Translations under genes and position numbers: made by a program
Notes under the pieces: generated by a model
Seen by the model: only the letters and a program-made list of their open reading frames with translations
What the model was told of the DNA's origin: nothing
The model's database searches: none
DNA from: Pneumocystis sp. 'macacae'
Lineage: Eukaryota > Ascomycota > Pneumocystomycetes > Pneumocystales > Pneumocystaceae
Reading direction: 5' to 3'
NCBI GenBank assembly: GCA_018127085.1
Contig: CM030731.1
Location: 248,001 to 312,000, forward strand
DNA length: 64,000 bases
Shown here: in pieces, positions 12,910 through 24,649 of the stretch
Position numbering within the stretch: position 1 is the stretch's first letter
How the letters are laid out: each line of letters opens with the position of its first letter

Positions 12910-13847
12910 TCATGATTCATTGAGTATATCTTTGGATTTGTTTCTTTCTTTGCGTTTCTTTGCAACCCATTCACCAAAAATATTCCAACATTTTTCCTTC
13001 ATTTCTTTTGAATAGCTAGCGGCTCTTCCAGATGTACTAGGAACGACATATACCAATGCCCCTTCGTAATTTTCTGATACGCCCATTCTTTCAGGTTGCC
13101 AGCCCCACTCAAATGTCTTTTTTAAAGACTTTCCTGTTTTATATCTATAAATTGCTTCATATATTCCTTTCCCGACAATACAGACAGAAAGTGGACAAAA
13201 TGTAGAAACTTTTTTCTCCAAAATTGGCACATTTTCAATCATTTCTTCTCTGCTTAATTCATTGGATCCTGCTGTTGGTCTTGAGCTGGTTATGTTAGCA
13301 AATACATATGAGAATTATTGGAAAAGAACACTAAATTAGTAATCCCAACATCCCATTTTTGAAGTGTAACATCATCTTCAGGACGGAGTCTTGTTTCAGT
13401 AGATACAATTTGAGACGAATGCAATAGCTTCCAGAAAAGATTAGTTGGGCCAGCAAATGCATGCCCTGCTTTCACTGTTGCAATCCCTGGATTTAGACCA
13501 ATAAACATTACAATTAGGTTTTCCCCAAGAACGTCAGGAACACCTGAAGGAAGATGCGCATAATGTTCTGGCGGCACATATGATCGATTTGTTCTTCGTT
13601 TTCGTTTATTGCGATGGACTATTTGCACTAATGAATCAACATTTTGATTAACATCTATTTGCAATCTTTTTATACTCGGTTGCTGAAGTTGAATCTTTTT
13701 TGTAGAATAACATTTGTTTTTATTATTTTCTTGAGAATGCTTAGATGAAGTATCTGTATATCTGAATTCCTCGATAATTTTTCCAAAATATGTCTTATTC
13801 CCATTAAATTGCTCATTTTCCTTCAAACTTTCATATTCTTCTGACAT
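12910..13847 (-). CDS. thp1: G/T(U) mismatch-specific thymine/uracil DNA glycosylase (TDG/Thp1/Mug family)
   Basis: Two exons separated by a short intron around 13277-13320. Exon 1 (ATG 13847) has a basic N-terminal tail, then the catalytic motif VMFIGLNPGIATVKAGHAFA with the family's Asn in GLNPG. The splice joins ITNL to VSRPTAGSNELSREE, a good match to the TDG/Mug TNLVxRPT segment. The second motif VYVVPSTSGRAASYS near 13010-13060 is the intercalation/recognition loop. The enzyme excises thymine or uracil mispaired with guanine in nuclear base-excision repair. This family occurs in fission yeast (Thp1) and is absent from budding yeast. Length and motifs suggest an intact protein. Confidence 0.9.
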
Positions 13848-14135
13848 ATTTCGGCGTAAGACGTTGTTTTTCTTTATTTCACTGAAATCCTTTCTTAAAG
13901 TATCTTTTCTTTTTGAAAAGAAAAAGTCAAAAAGCCTCTATATTTAAAAAACGTTTCTAAATTTCATTTTCTTATCTTTTCTTTAGGAAAAAACGAGAAA
14001 CACTTTTAATTACTATATCTATATGTTTCTTTTTGTTTGTTTTTCTCACTAAACTTTACTTTTTAGTTTTTATGGTTGAATAACTTTTTTCCAATTCTTC
14101 TCACGTTTTAAACTTGGCACAATATTCGATTGTTG

Positions 14136-14162
14136 CCCTAACCCTATAAAATTCAACCCTAT
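14136..14162. promoter_or_regulatory. Tandem CCCTAA telobox-like elements upstream of Ran
   Basis: CCCTAACCCTAT followed eight bases later by AACCCTAT, about 90-115 bp upstream of the Ran ATG. Such boxes are bound in yeasts by Myb-type TTAGGG factors (Tbf1, Teb1), and they resemble the HomolE box. Function here is inferred from sequence only. The element lies in the roughly 400-bp divergent promoter between the glycosylase and Ran. Confidence 0.4.
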
Positions 14163-14251
14163 GTTTGTAGTTCTTGCGGTCTTTTTTTCAGAGAATTTTA
14201 CGCTTGATAGACTAACGACGGCAAATTAACGAGAAAAAAACATTAATAAAG

Positions 14252-15153
<902 letters not shown>

Positions 15154-15462
15154 AAATATTAAGAAACATTTTTAGTTAATATGAAACTCGTTTTTATATT
15201 CATTATCTAGCGTTTTAAATATAGAATGTTATAAGTATCAAGATGCTTCTTTATATATTTTAAAATGTTTTTCTAGAAATAAAAGCAAAATAATATAATT
15301 AGAATATTTATACATATGTTATTTTTTATTATGTTATAATTATTTTCCTATGCATAATTAAAGTATATATAACAATTTGATTTAAAATCATAAAATTCAT
15401 AACATGATATATTTCATTAAAATTTCTATTTTTCATTAAAAATAAATATATTTCAGGAAAAA

Positions 15463-16957
15463 TTATGATGAGTCGTCGATTCCTCCTGCTTTGATGGTAT
15501 ATGTGCATTCTGCTTCAGCTATATTATAAGAATTAGAATTCTGTTAGAAAGAAAAAGAACTTACGCATATCAGGGCTATCTTGGATCTAAAATTGTTATT
15601 ATATAATATTGTATTAATTATTTTCACCTTTGCAACACGTTCTTCTCCTCTACCTTTTCTAAGTAATATTCGAGTTGCAGATCTAAAGATTTTTAAGTAC
15701 ATATATGCATATATAATTTAATAAATACGCATGTGCTAAGACATGTCCCCCTACGGGTTTGCGATCATTTGATGCAAACATCAGGGTTGCGCCAGGATCA
15801 GCTTGAACCTATACAATAATTAAATATAAAACATAAATAATAAGATAAAAACATTCCTGATTTGTGAGAAAAACGGCTATATTATATTCTTCTGCAATTC
15901 TGTTTAAACGGGAAAGCATTACATTTAATTTTTGCTGTCTTTCTGACAATTCACCTCGTCCAGAGTAGTCGACACGAAACAATGCCATAATAGAATCTAC
16001 TATCTAAAACCAGTTTTTATTATGTAATTATTAAGTGTAAAAAGGAGATACCAATAACCGATATCTACCATCTTCGGAAAAAATAGTGCACATTTTATTA
16101 ATTAAATCCATCTGATGCTCTGAATTAAACGCTCTTCCTACAAGAATATTGTTCATTGCTTGGTCTGCGTCTACTCCAAATCGTGCTGCAATTGATTTGA
16201 TTCTGTCAGGACGAAATGTTCCTTCTGTATCCAAATATGCTGCTTTCCCTTCTGCACCTCCCATTTCTCTTGGAAGCTGACATGTAACACACATTGTATG
16301 TGAAATTTGTGTTTTACCGCAACGAAACTGTTACATTGGTTACTATATTAAAATATAATGGAAAAGCAGCCCTAATAAAGGACCTAATAGTAAACATACT
16401 TCTCCAAAAACCTCTGTTATTGACATTGATTGAATACCACCCCCAAGCATTGCATCAAACTGTTTTGAACCGGTAGAAATATAGTTAACACGTCGTCGAA
16501 AAGAAGAAACCTCCATTGCCGTTTGAAATGGTGGGGGCTTTTACATTAAAAGATATACATATCAAGGAAAATACTTACACAAAGCTTCTGAATAATTTCT
16601 TTAAGTTTATCTACTTTTGCATCACTAAAACCTTTAATTTTTGAAAGATTTCTTCTAGTTGCCATTTGAATGCTCTGTTTTTTGTTAAATTATGCAGGAA
16701 TACTTCCTTCTTTTACCATAACTGTGCAATAACCTGCTATTTTGAGTTTCTGTATATCTGCTACTCCAATGCCTATGTACCCAATTTATTAAATCAATTG
16801 AAAATATTTAAAAAAAACACACCATGGTTCTGAAGCTCGTCTACTTCAATATATTGCTGTTCCTAAATCTTATTAACAGCTATATGCGTCCTAATTACTG
16901 AAAATATACCTCCTCATCTCCACTTTGTTCAGAATCTTCGTCTTCTTTGATTGTCAT
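15463..16957 (-). CDS. DMC1: Meiotic recombinase Dmc1
   Basis: About ten small exons. The ATG at 16957 gives an acidic start ([17 protein letters not shown]), then an HhH-like N-domain ([35 protein letters not shown]). The ATPase core has Walker A GEFRCGKTQ split by a 71-nt intron, [54 protein letters not shown], Walker [21 protein letters not shown], loop residues [20 protein letters not shown], and the C-terminus [15 protein letters not shown]. The [13 protein letters not shown] and C-terminal segments fit Dmc1 better than Rad51. Dmc1 performs interhomologue strand exchange in meiosis, so a sexual cycle is implied. All introns checked are GT-AG. Confidence 0.88.
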
Positions 16958-17167
16958 TTTTGATTGATGATTTAACTATTATTTTAATGTTGTTTTCTTT
17001 CAAAAATATGTACAAATGAGCGTTTTTATGCTTACTCCTTGCGTTTCTTTTTGTCTTGCAAGTTGGCTTTTTTCAGGATTGTAAACGACTAAAAGAGACT
17101 TTATAGATAGATAGGTGAGAAAAGAAATAAATAAAAATTAATAAAAATATATGAATAATGAGGAAAA

Positions 17168-17812
17168 TCATGAGACTAATGTTGTTTGCGCTACAGGATT
17201 TTTAGAAGAAGACAAGTTGTCTTCAAGTTCTTGAGTATGGTTATTAGTGGAAAGAATGGTAGTACAGTCTTTAGCAAGATGTTCAAGATTTCCACAGCGG
17301 TAGCAGGATTTAGACGTTTGTGACCCGTTTTCGCAAATGCTGGAAATATGACCGTATTTTCCACAGGCATAGCATTTTACGGATTGTGCTTGGCAATCCC
17401 GGGCATAGTGATTGGGTCCGCCACATTTAAAACATACTTGCATTCTCCCTGATGCAAAATGCATTTGCGGTCCAGAAGGAGGAATACCGTGGCAGCTTCG
17501 TGCAAGATGTCCTGTCATTCCACAGCTATAACATCGACCGCTTGAGCCCGCTGTGTTGATTCGAAAAGATGGACAGTCAGCCTGGATATGGCCTATGCTT
17601 TGACAATAATAGCATTGCATTCTCTCAGCAGTACGAGGAAATGGACATGCATTTGACTCGTGACCTGGTTGTTTACAATTATAACATAATCGGTCTGTTT
17701 TTGCACATGAATCTGCAAAATGCCCTAAATCCCCACATCTAAGTTATATTAATTTCAGAAAAAGCAGATTTTGTAAAACGAGGGTTTACTTGTAACATGC
17801 ACGTCTAATCAT
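17168..17812 (-). CDS. byr3: CCHC zinc-knuckle protein (CNBP/Gis2/Byr3)
   Basis: A 25-nt first exon (ATG 17812, MIRRACYK) is spliced to the main exon. The product has seven CCHC knuckles of the form CxxCxxxxHxxxxC: CYKCGDLGHFADSC, CYNCKQPGHESNAC, CYYCQSIGHIQADC, CYSCGMTGHLARSC, CFKCGGPNHYARDC, CYACGKYGHISSIC and CYRCGNLEHLAKDC. A short Ser/Asn-rich tail follows. Seven knuckles is the number seen in yeast Gis2 and S. pombe Byr3. These proteins bind nucleic acid and act in translational control; Byr3 was linked to mating/sporulation in fission yeast. The protein is compact and apparently intact. Confidence 0.92.
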
Positions 17813-19209
17813 TTCGAAGAACTTCAGAAAAAGCTGTTAATTTTGATTTTTTTCAAATATAATTTTTCTAGTTGTTGAGCGGACGTCGTGGTTGATTGTC
17901 GTATCTGCTTTAATACCCGGAACATTATTATAGGTAGATAGGATGAGAAAGATGTATAAAAAATATTTTGAATATTGTTTTATTGGTCAAATGAGACTAT
18001 GAAATATAACTGTTATGTTTTAGGGGGCTATTGTTATAGTTTTATAAAAGTTGTTCTAGTTGTTTATATAGTATAATTTGTTTTAAGAAATAAGAAAAAT
18101 AGAGTAAATATATTCTTTTATTATTAATGATTTGTTGCATGCTTGCTGTATTTTTGATAAATAAAAAATATTTGTTTTAGAATTTTAAGGTGTTTTTTTA
18201 CTTTTTCATACAAAAAATGTTTTTTTTCTAAATGTTTTTATTTTTTTGGATAATTTTGTTTATGTAAATTAAATTAATAAGATTGGAAGTGGCGTAAAAT
18301 ATTTTAGATGTTTATTTACGGATTGAAATCTTTTTTGTAATTTTATTTTGAACTATTTAAGATTTTTTTTCCATATTAGCATAACGATAAATAAAAATTT
18401 GGAAATATACGTTTTTAGGATTTATGTTCATTTAATGGAGTATTTTTTATTATATTATTTATTCTTCGGATTAAATACGAAGTATAGAAGTTGAATTTTT
18501 CTATATTATTTTGTTTTATGAATAAATATTCTAATATAAATAAAAAAGGCTTATTAAAAAATGATATTTAAAGAACCTTGTTTTTAATATAAACATTTTT
18601 AATATTTTAAAGGTTTTTTATGTTTTAAGAAAATTATATTTGTATTATACTGTTTATAAAAAAATGTTTAAATATATGAGTTATATTTTTGTGAATTTTA
18701 GATATTTTAAAAAAATATTTAATGGTAAATGTGTAGTTATATGAAGTTTATTTAGTTTTATGTTTTTATTCGTTGTTTTTAAATTATTAAATTATAAATA
18801 ATATAGAAAATATTTGACAATGGATAATATAAATTATTGAAATAAACAGTAAGTATAGAATTTTAATTTATAGTTGATTTATAGTATTTAAAACTAAAAA
18901 AATATTTTCAATATTAACAAAATTGTTAAAAGCACTTGATATAATATTTTTTTATTAAATATTTTAACTATATTTTTTAAAAATGAAAAAAGTTATCAAA
19001 ATTAGATATTTTTATTAGACTAAAAGATAAATGAATGAGAATTAAATAAAAAAATAGATTGTTTTTCAGACTATCTGAATAAATAGAAATATATATTATT
19101 TTGTATATAAATATTTTGTTCAATTTTTCGATATCTTAGAAATTTTGTTGTTAGACTGAGATTGTTAGATGATATACTAGATGAAAGAAAAGCAATAAAC
19201 GATAAAAAC
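17813..19209. other. AT-rich divergent spacer
   Basis: About 1.4 kb between the CNBP and RRP7 start codons. Apart from a GC-moderate patch close to CNBP (17880-17930, including GTTGAGCGGACG) it is A/T homopolymer and TATA-rich. No open frame with family similarity and no RNA gene seen. Both promoters must lie here. Confidence 0.6.
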
Positions 19210-20119
19210 ATGCATGATTATGTCATTCTTAAGATTCGTATGCCTCCTACATCGTTTAATAATTCATGTTTATATCATTATCTATATATAAAAGAGCATC
19301 ACCGGTATCAACCAGCACCTCTTGTAAATCGACAAGTAGATTTACCTAGTGGGGAGTCTTTATTTATATCAAACATTCCAATAGATACAACGTATGATCA
19401 CTTGAAATATCTTTTTAATGAATTTGGTGCTCGTATTCAACATGTAATTTTTTCATCTTCGTTAAAATCATCTTTTTTTGAAGATACTGTTAATATTGCA
19501 GATGTAGAGGCTCTGTCTAACACTGGTTCTATATGGTCTGTTTGGAAACGGCCTATTTTGCGTTCAGGATCTTGGGCAATTGTTGAGTTTTTGGAAAAAC
19601 ATGATGTTCAACGTATTTTACAAAATGTAAATAATAAAAAAATGGAAAAATATGTATGGGGACAGAAAATACCTATAAACCGTGTACCAGAGTTGGGGTC
19701 TCAGCGTATATTTCCTGGTTTTTTAAAGAACTATTTGATTGTATCTAGATTATTGTGATCATTACAATTTAATGTATCCTTCACATGTAGAATTACAAGA
19801 ATCGATTGATAAATATATGTCTGAATTTTGCTCGACAGAAGAGAAGCAAAAACTATTGAGAAAACGACAACGTAGTGAACCAGATGAAGAAGGCTTTGTT
19901 ACTATTACTCGAGGTGGAAGAACAGGTGCAGGAAGAATTGATAATGCAATGAAAATTCAAGAAAAAAAGAAAACTAAAGGTTTTCTTCTTAATTTTTACA
20001 AATTTCAAACGTTGGAAGGGAAGAAAAAAGAATTACTTGAACTGAAAAAGAAGTTTCAAGAAGATCAGGAAAAAATTCGAGAACTTAGAGAAAAAAAGCG
20101 ATTTAAAATGTATCCATAA
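19210..20119 (+). CDS. RRP7: Ribosomal RNA-processing protein Rrp7
   Basis: Two exons: 19210-19717, then 19749-20119 after a 31-nt intron (G|GTTTTTT...CTAG) that rejoins IFP to DYCDHYNLMYP. ATG 19210 (MHDYVILKIRMPP) is the first in-frame ATG; the open frame extends a little upstream without one. The N-terminal half has an RRM-like block (SGESLFISNIPIDTTYDHLK and WAIVEFLEKHDVQRIL). The C-terminal half carries the RRP7 signature DEEGFVTITRGGRTG and a basic helical tail ending EKKRFKMYP. Rrp7 is a small-subunit processome component in the nucleolus, needed for 18S rRNA maturation. It converges on NSP1, the two stop codons being about 35 bp apart. Confidence 0.9.
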
Positions 20120-20154
20120 TATTAGCCCAAGATATGGTTTATAGTTTATATATA

Positions 20155-22144
20155 TTAAGAAAATCCAATACTTCGTCTACTATAAAAGTTACTTTCTTCT
20201 ATTTGTTTTTCTATGGCATGTTCTGCTTTTTTTACTTCTTCGATTTTATAGTGTAATTTGGTAGTTGTTGATTGTATCCATTGCAAGCTTGAAAGATGTG
20301 AATTAAGGATTTTGATTATTGAAGAAAGCTTTAAAAATTAGTTATTATTTACCAGTGAATATATTGGTTTACTGGGTCATCCTCATTTGTTTTATTAATT
20401 AGATTTGATGCAGTATTAATTTCATCTATCATAGATTTTAAATTTTTTCCAAGTCCATCGAGTTGTTCTGTAAGTTTTTCTGCAAGATTATATCTATTGT
20501 TTTTAAAATATAATCAAATTATAAACAAAACATACACTTTTTCTCTCTCTTGATCTGCAGGTTGCATTCCATCTGGTCCTCCGAATTGCCTATCACTTAG
20601 TTCTTGGACTTGGTTTTCATATTGATCTAAAAAGGTGGACATTTCATTCTGTTGACTTTCTATATAAGTTAGTGTTTGATCTACTTTTAATTGGGTTTGT
20701 TCTGCTTCTATTGTATCTGCATATAATTTCGAAATCTAAGTCATTTAAATAATAATGAATAGAAAATATTTTATTCAACCTTATCTCCACTTTCAATTAA
20801 AAGTCTATCCCATTTAGATACTTCTGCTGCTTGTTGGTTAAATTGTTTTGAATATTTTTCCAAGTCACTTGTCCATTTATTAATAATATCTTCTATTGTT
20901 TTGTTTTTGAGATTAGATGTTTGAAGTTCTTGAGTAGAAGTGTCAGATAAAGATTTAACTGGGTCGGAAGTCGATTTCGATATTTTCGAAGAATCTTTTG
21001 TCGAGGAATTCGCTACATTTGAAGATGTTGATTCAGATGATTTGAATAAAGTTGAAGAAATATCTGGAGCTATTTCGATATTAAAATTGTAAATATTATG
21101 TACTAATAAAATCTTATACATGAAATATTAGTTGGAAGGCCTGATTTGGTATTTTCAGATGTTGTAACACTTGGAGTAGCAGTGTTTGGTGCAGTAGCAT
21201 CTAGAACAGCAGTACCTGAGACTGTATTTTTTGCAGTAGTATTTGATGCTGATGTTAGATTAAAAGTAAATGTTGGTCTAGATTCTTCAGATTTCTGCGT
21301 AGATGTCTCTGTTTTTTGTTGGTTTTTTTGTGTTAACGTATCCCCAAAGGAAAACGCTGGAATTGTCTTTGAGAGTTCAGAGGGTGTAGATGATTTTTCA
21401 ACTGAAGCTGACGGTGCATCTGTTTTTGTATTTGTTCCAAACATGAAAGCAGAAGTTGTCGTTGTTGATTCACCAAAAGAGAAGGGCTGTGTAGGTGCCA
21501 TTGTTTTTTCTTGTAGCGTTTGTTCATTCTTCCCTGAAAACCCTGCGAAAGAAAAGGCTGTAATAGGCTTATTTTGAGGCGCTGATTTTGTGTCCAATTG
21601 AGATGTAGTTTCTCCAAGGACAAAAGGAGTAGTCGATGATGATTGTGATACGTTTTTTTTTTCAGTTCCTCCTAGATTAAATAAAGATGTTCCAGTCCCT
21701 GATGTTCCTAATGACCCTTCTGAAGCTGACGTTCCTCCTGGGACATTATTTAATATCGATCCTGATGCTATGCCAAACAACTTTTCCGTTGTTTCTGCTG
21801 CTTTTAAATTAAATATTTTGTTATTGGTCAGAAAAATAGTTAATATACCTCCTTGTCCAAGAGGATGCGCTGGAGGTTGTCCTGCTGGTGTTGTGCTGTT
21901 TCCAAAAGTAAAAGATGCCATTCCAAAAGGTGTTGATGTAGAAGGCGTAGATGGTACAGCAGAAAACGTTAATCCTGTACCTACAGAACTACTTGTAGAT
22001 GTTACTGGGGTTGCACGTCCAGAAAAATTATTCGTATTTCCTGTTTGTGATGAGTTTGTATTTGAAGCTGATGGAAAATGAAAATTTGCTAAAGATTTGT
22101 TAAATTTTACACAAATCAGTAATTTTTCAGTGATTACATGTCAT
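20155..22144 (-). CDS. NSP1: FG nucleoporin Nsp1/Nup62
   Basis: A tiny first exon (ATG ACA T, 22144-22138) is joined by a roughly 50-nt intron to a Ser/Thr/Asn/Pro-rich region with scattered FG repeats (SFTFGN, FSFGES, FMFGTN, FSFGDT, FTFN). After 21100 the sequence changes to heptad-rich coiled coil: TIEDIINKWTSDLEKYSKQF, NQQAAEVSKWDRLLIESGDK, and further segments to the C-terminus NFYSRRSIGFS. That order, a disordered FG domain followed by the Nsp1_C coiled coil, is diagnostic of Nsp1/Nup62, the central-channel nucleoporin. The C-terminal exons are split by three or four introns. An X-box-like palindrome lies about 90 bp upstream of the start. Confidence 0.88.
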
Positions 22145-22230
22145 TTCAAAAGCCAAATGATGTTTAAACTCTTTTATAAAATCTGAAGATTCGTACGTAT
22201 TATCACCTTTGGTTGTTAAGGGCAATATAC

Positions 22231-22244
22231 GTTACTATGGCAAC
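22231..22244. promoter_or_regulatory. X-box-like palindrome upstream of NSP1
   Basis: GTTACTATGGCAAC, a close match to the RFX-factor X-box consensus GTTRCCATRGYAAC. A weaker imperfect copy (GTTGTTAAGGGCAAT) starts at 22212. It lies in the 200-bp space between the NSP1 start and the RPS24 stop. RFX binding (Sak1 in fission yeast, Rfx1/Crt1 in budding yeast) is inferred. Confidence 0.5.
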
Positions 22245-22345
22245 AGTATCATTAAGATAGAAAGGATGTATTTATTAATAGGAATACAAAAATAAAGAGA
22301 AAATTCGTTAGCGGCGATATGCTCTTGTACATGTTATTTCTCTGC

Positions 22346-22837
22346 TTACTTTTTGGTAGTAGCAGTCATTGCTGCTTTTTTTGCTGTCCTACTTTTTTTA
22401 GTACAGAAAAAGAAAAAAAAAAGAAAAAACCCTCTGAATTTTTTACTACGATTCTTTCTTTGCTTTCGCTGCTGACGTGACGGTCGTTCTACTTTTTCCT
22501 CAAGTCCAATGCGGATTAACCGATATTTTGGCTCAAATTTACGCATCATTTCAACATTGTCATAGATCAAAGCAAAACCAGTAGATTTACCGCCACCAAA
22601 CTGCGTCCGTAGTCCAAAAACTTGTACTGTATCTTTATTTACTTTGTACATAATAGCTAAACGCTCCCTCAAATCATTTCTACTTAAATTAGGTCGATTC
22701 GGATGCAATACATCTACTATCTAAAACATGTATTTAGTTATTTCTGAGAAAAAAAGCACAAGACCTTACCATCTGCTTCCTGCAGAGAAGTCTGTTTGTC
22801 AAAAACTTGCGAGTACGGATTGTAACTGAATCTGACA
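22346..22837 (-). CDS. RPS24: Small-subunit ribosomal protein eS24
   Basis: Three exons. The ATG at 22837 gives [20 protein letters not shown]. An intron (GTAAGG...TTTAG) is followed by [40 protein letters not shown] and [18 protein letters not shown]. The continuous frame then reads through a T-rich stretch, but a 46-48-nt GT-AG intron with a TACTAA branch site (about 22398-22444) fits better. It would give a Lys/Ala-rich tail [12 protein letters not shown] typical of eS24. FGGGKSTGF is the family signature. This is a cytosolic ribosome protein at the 40S small subunit. HomolD/HomolE-like boxes lie just upstream. Confidence 0.95.
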
Positions 22838-22889
22838 TAATAAATATCTTTAGACTTTAAAGGCTGATCGATTGAAATTGATTTTTTTA

Positions 22890-22906
22890 CAGTCACGATA
22901 GGGTTA
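22890..22906 (-). promoter_or_regulatory. HomolE/HomolD-like promoter pair of RPS24
   Basis: Read on the RPS24 strand the order is TAACCCTAT then CGTGACTG, 53-70 bp before the start codon. In fission yeast, ribosomal protein promoters carry HomolE (ACCCTACCCT) followed by HomolD (CAGTCACA or its complement TGTGACTG), with HomolD acting as a TATA substitute. The match here is seven of eight for HomolD and partial for HomolE; order and distance also agree. Confidence 0.55.
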
Positions 22907-23007
22907 CTAGAAAAAAAAACCTAATTCATGTGTTATAAGAGACGAAAAGTAAAAAATATAGAAATAAACACTATTGTAAAATGTATTGTCTGTTGAAATT
23001 ATAAATG

Positions 23008-24504
23008 TTAACCCCTACGTTTTCCTGAATTTTGAGTTAAGCTTCGACTCCTACTTCGATTTCTACTTCGACTTCGGCTTTGATATCGACGGTGATGAGT
23101 ATAATTTCTATTAGAATTTTTTTCAACGCCCCTACAGGGTGAGCGTTCTCTTTTATGCTTACTTTTATTGTAATAATCATCTGTTTTGTAATATTTTTCT
23201 TTTTTTTTAAAATCATAGTCATCAAAAACCATACTATAATCATCATTTTTATACTCTTTATATGCTCTTCCTTTTTCTAAGTAAGTAGAACCTGCAAATG
23301 ATTTTTGTACTGCATTTTTACGTTTGCGGTTTGTTTCTATTCTCCAAGAATCTGAAAGTTTTGAGACTGATTGTGAAAAATCTACTTTGATTCGTTTATC
23401 ATCAATTAATACATCTTGCATTTTAAAATATGCTTGCTCGCAATCTTCTTTTTTTTCAAATTCGATGAAGGCATATTGTAAAGAATCACCTGTACGTCTA
23501 TCTCTAATAATTTCACAGCTAATTATTTTTCCAAATCGAGAGAAGATCAGCTATATCTTAGAAATGCGAATTTTGAATTACAAATAAGTACCTCTAAATC
23601 TTCATCTCGCGTTGCTGAATTCAATTTGCATACAAAAAGAACATGATCCGGGGGCTTTACTTCCGCAAAAGGAAGATCCCCTATCATTTCCAATGTTAGT
23701 GCTTGGGCTTTTGCTTCTCGTTCTCTTCGTAATTTTTCAACTTCAGCTTCATCCATATCTTCATCAAATTTCTCATCATTTCCAATTCTAACGGTAGCAA
23801 GCTGTTCTTTTGAAGGAAGAGGTGACTTTTCTGGCTCAACTAATCCTTCTAGGTCTGGAAATGGGTCGTCCAGAATAATTGTATGTTTGATTCGAATATC
23901 TTTAAATGGTCTATTATAATTAAATATGTATTATAGACAAAAAATATCTACAACCTCATGTTTCTATCACAATACGTATTGTTTATTGTTTCAAGAGTAT
24001 CAAAACCTTCTGCTACTTTTCCAAAAATTGTATATCTTCCATTTAGATAGTCAAGATTATCACCAAGTGTAATAAAAAATTGAGAACCACTGAAGCCTGG
24101 ACTAGTATTTGCATTTTCTTTGCTTGCTGTAACCATACTGACAGTCCCGCGTTCTTTATGTTTAAGTTTTGGATGGATTTCTGCCGGAAAAAAACGTGGC
24201 CCGCCTAAAAGTCCCCAAATACTTGTGCCACCATCTCCATCTGGACCTAAAGGATCCCCTGTTTGAAAAGAAAAATCTTTTTGAACATTATATATTGGAG
24301 AAAAACTTATTTAATATTAATTATGAATATTGAAAACCATTATTTTACTTGTAATATTTAACCTTGAAAATTAGGAAAAAAACTAGAAAAATGAGTAACA
24401 TTTACTTTGCATAGTTTTAAGAAGTTTTTTGACGTATTCGGTGCGTATTCCGTATAAAGATCAATTACAATATCACCTACAGTTGTTTCTAATAATACGC
24501 TCAT
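23008..24504 (-). CDS. Cyclophilin-type peptidyl-prolyl isomerase with RRM (PPIL4/Cyp6-Rct1 type)
   Basis: ATG 24504 opens [20 protein letters not shown], the start of a cyclophilin domain, followed across introns by [20 protein letters not shown] and [21 protein letters not shown] linker with [15 protein letters not shown] leads to an RRM ([59 protein letters not shown]). The protein ends in an Arg/Ser-rich tail ([13 protein letters not shown] near 23040-23080). This order matches PPIL4 of animals and Rct1/Cyp6 of fission yeast, nuclear proteins tied to RNA polymerase II transcription and splicing. Length and domains look complete. Confidence 0.88.
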
Positions 24505-24649
24505 CAATTTTTTAAGTCGTTATTAGTGACTTGAGTAATAGCTGATAAATGAAAAAGAAAATAAAAAAAAACAAAATAAAATATAGGAAAATGAAAATAT
24601 GTTACTATTATTACACGCTTTATCTATTTTTTAAAATATGCTATTTTTA

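Noticed and set aside
15463..16957. Calling the recombinase RAD51
   Set aside because: The [12 protein letters not shown] and C-terminal [10 protein letters not shown] segments fit Dmc1 better.
22346..22450. Uninterrupted eS24 C-terminus through the Phe-rich stretch
   Set aside because: A run of Phe codons from poly-T is implausible in eS24. A GT-AG intron with a TACTAA branch removes it and leaves a normal basic tail.
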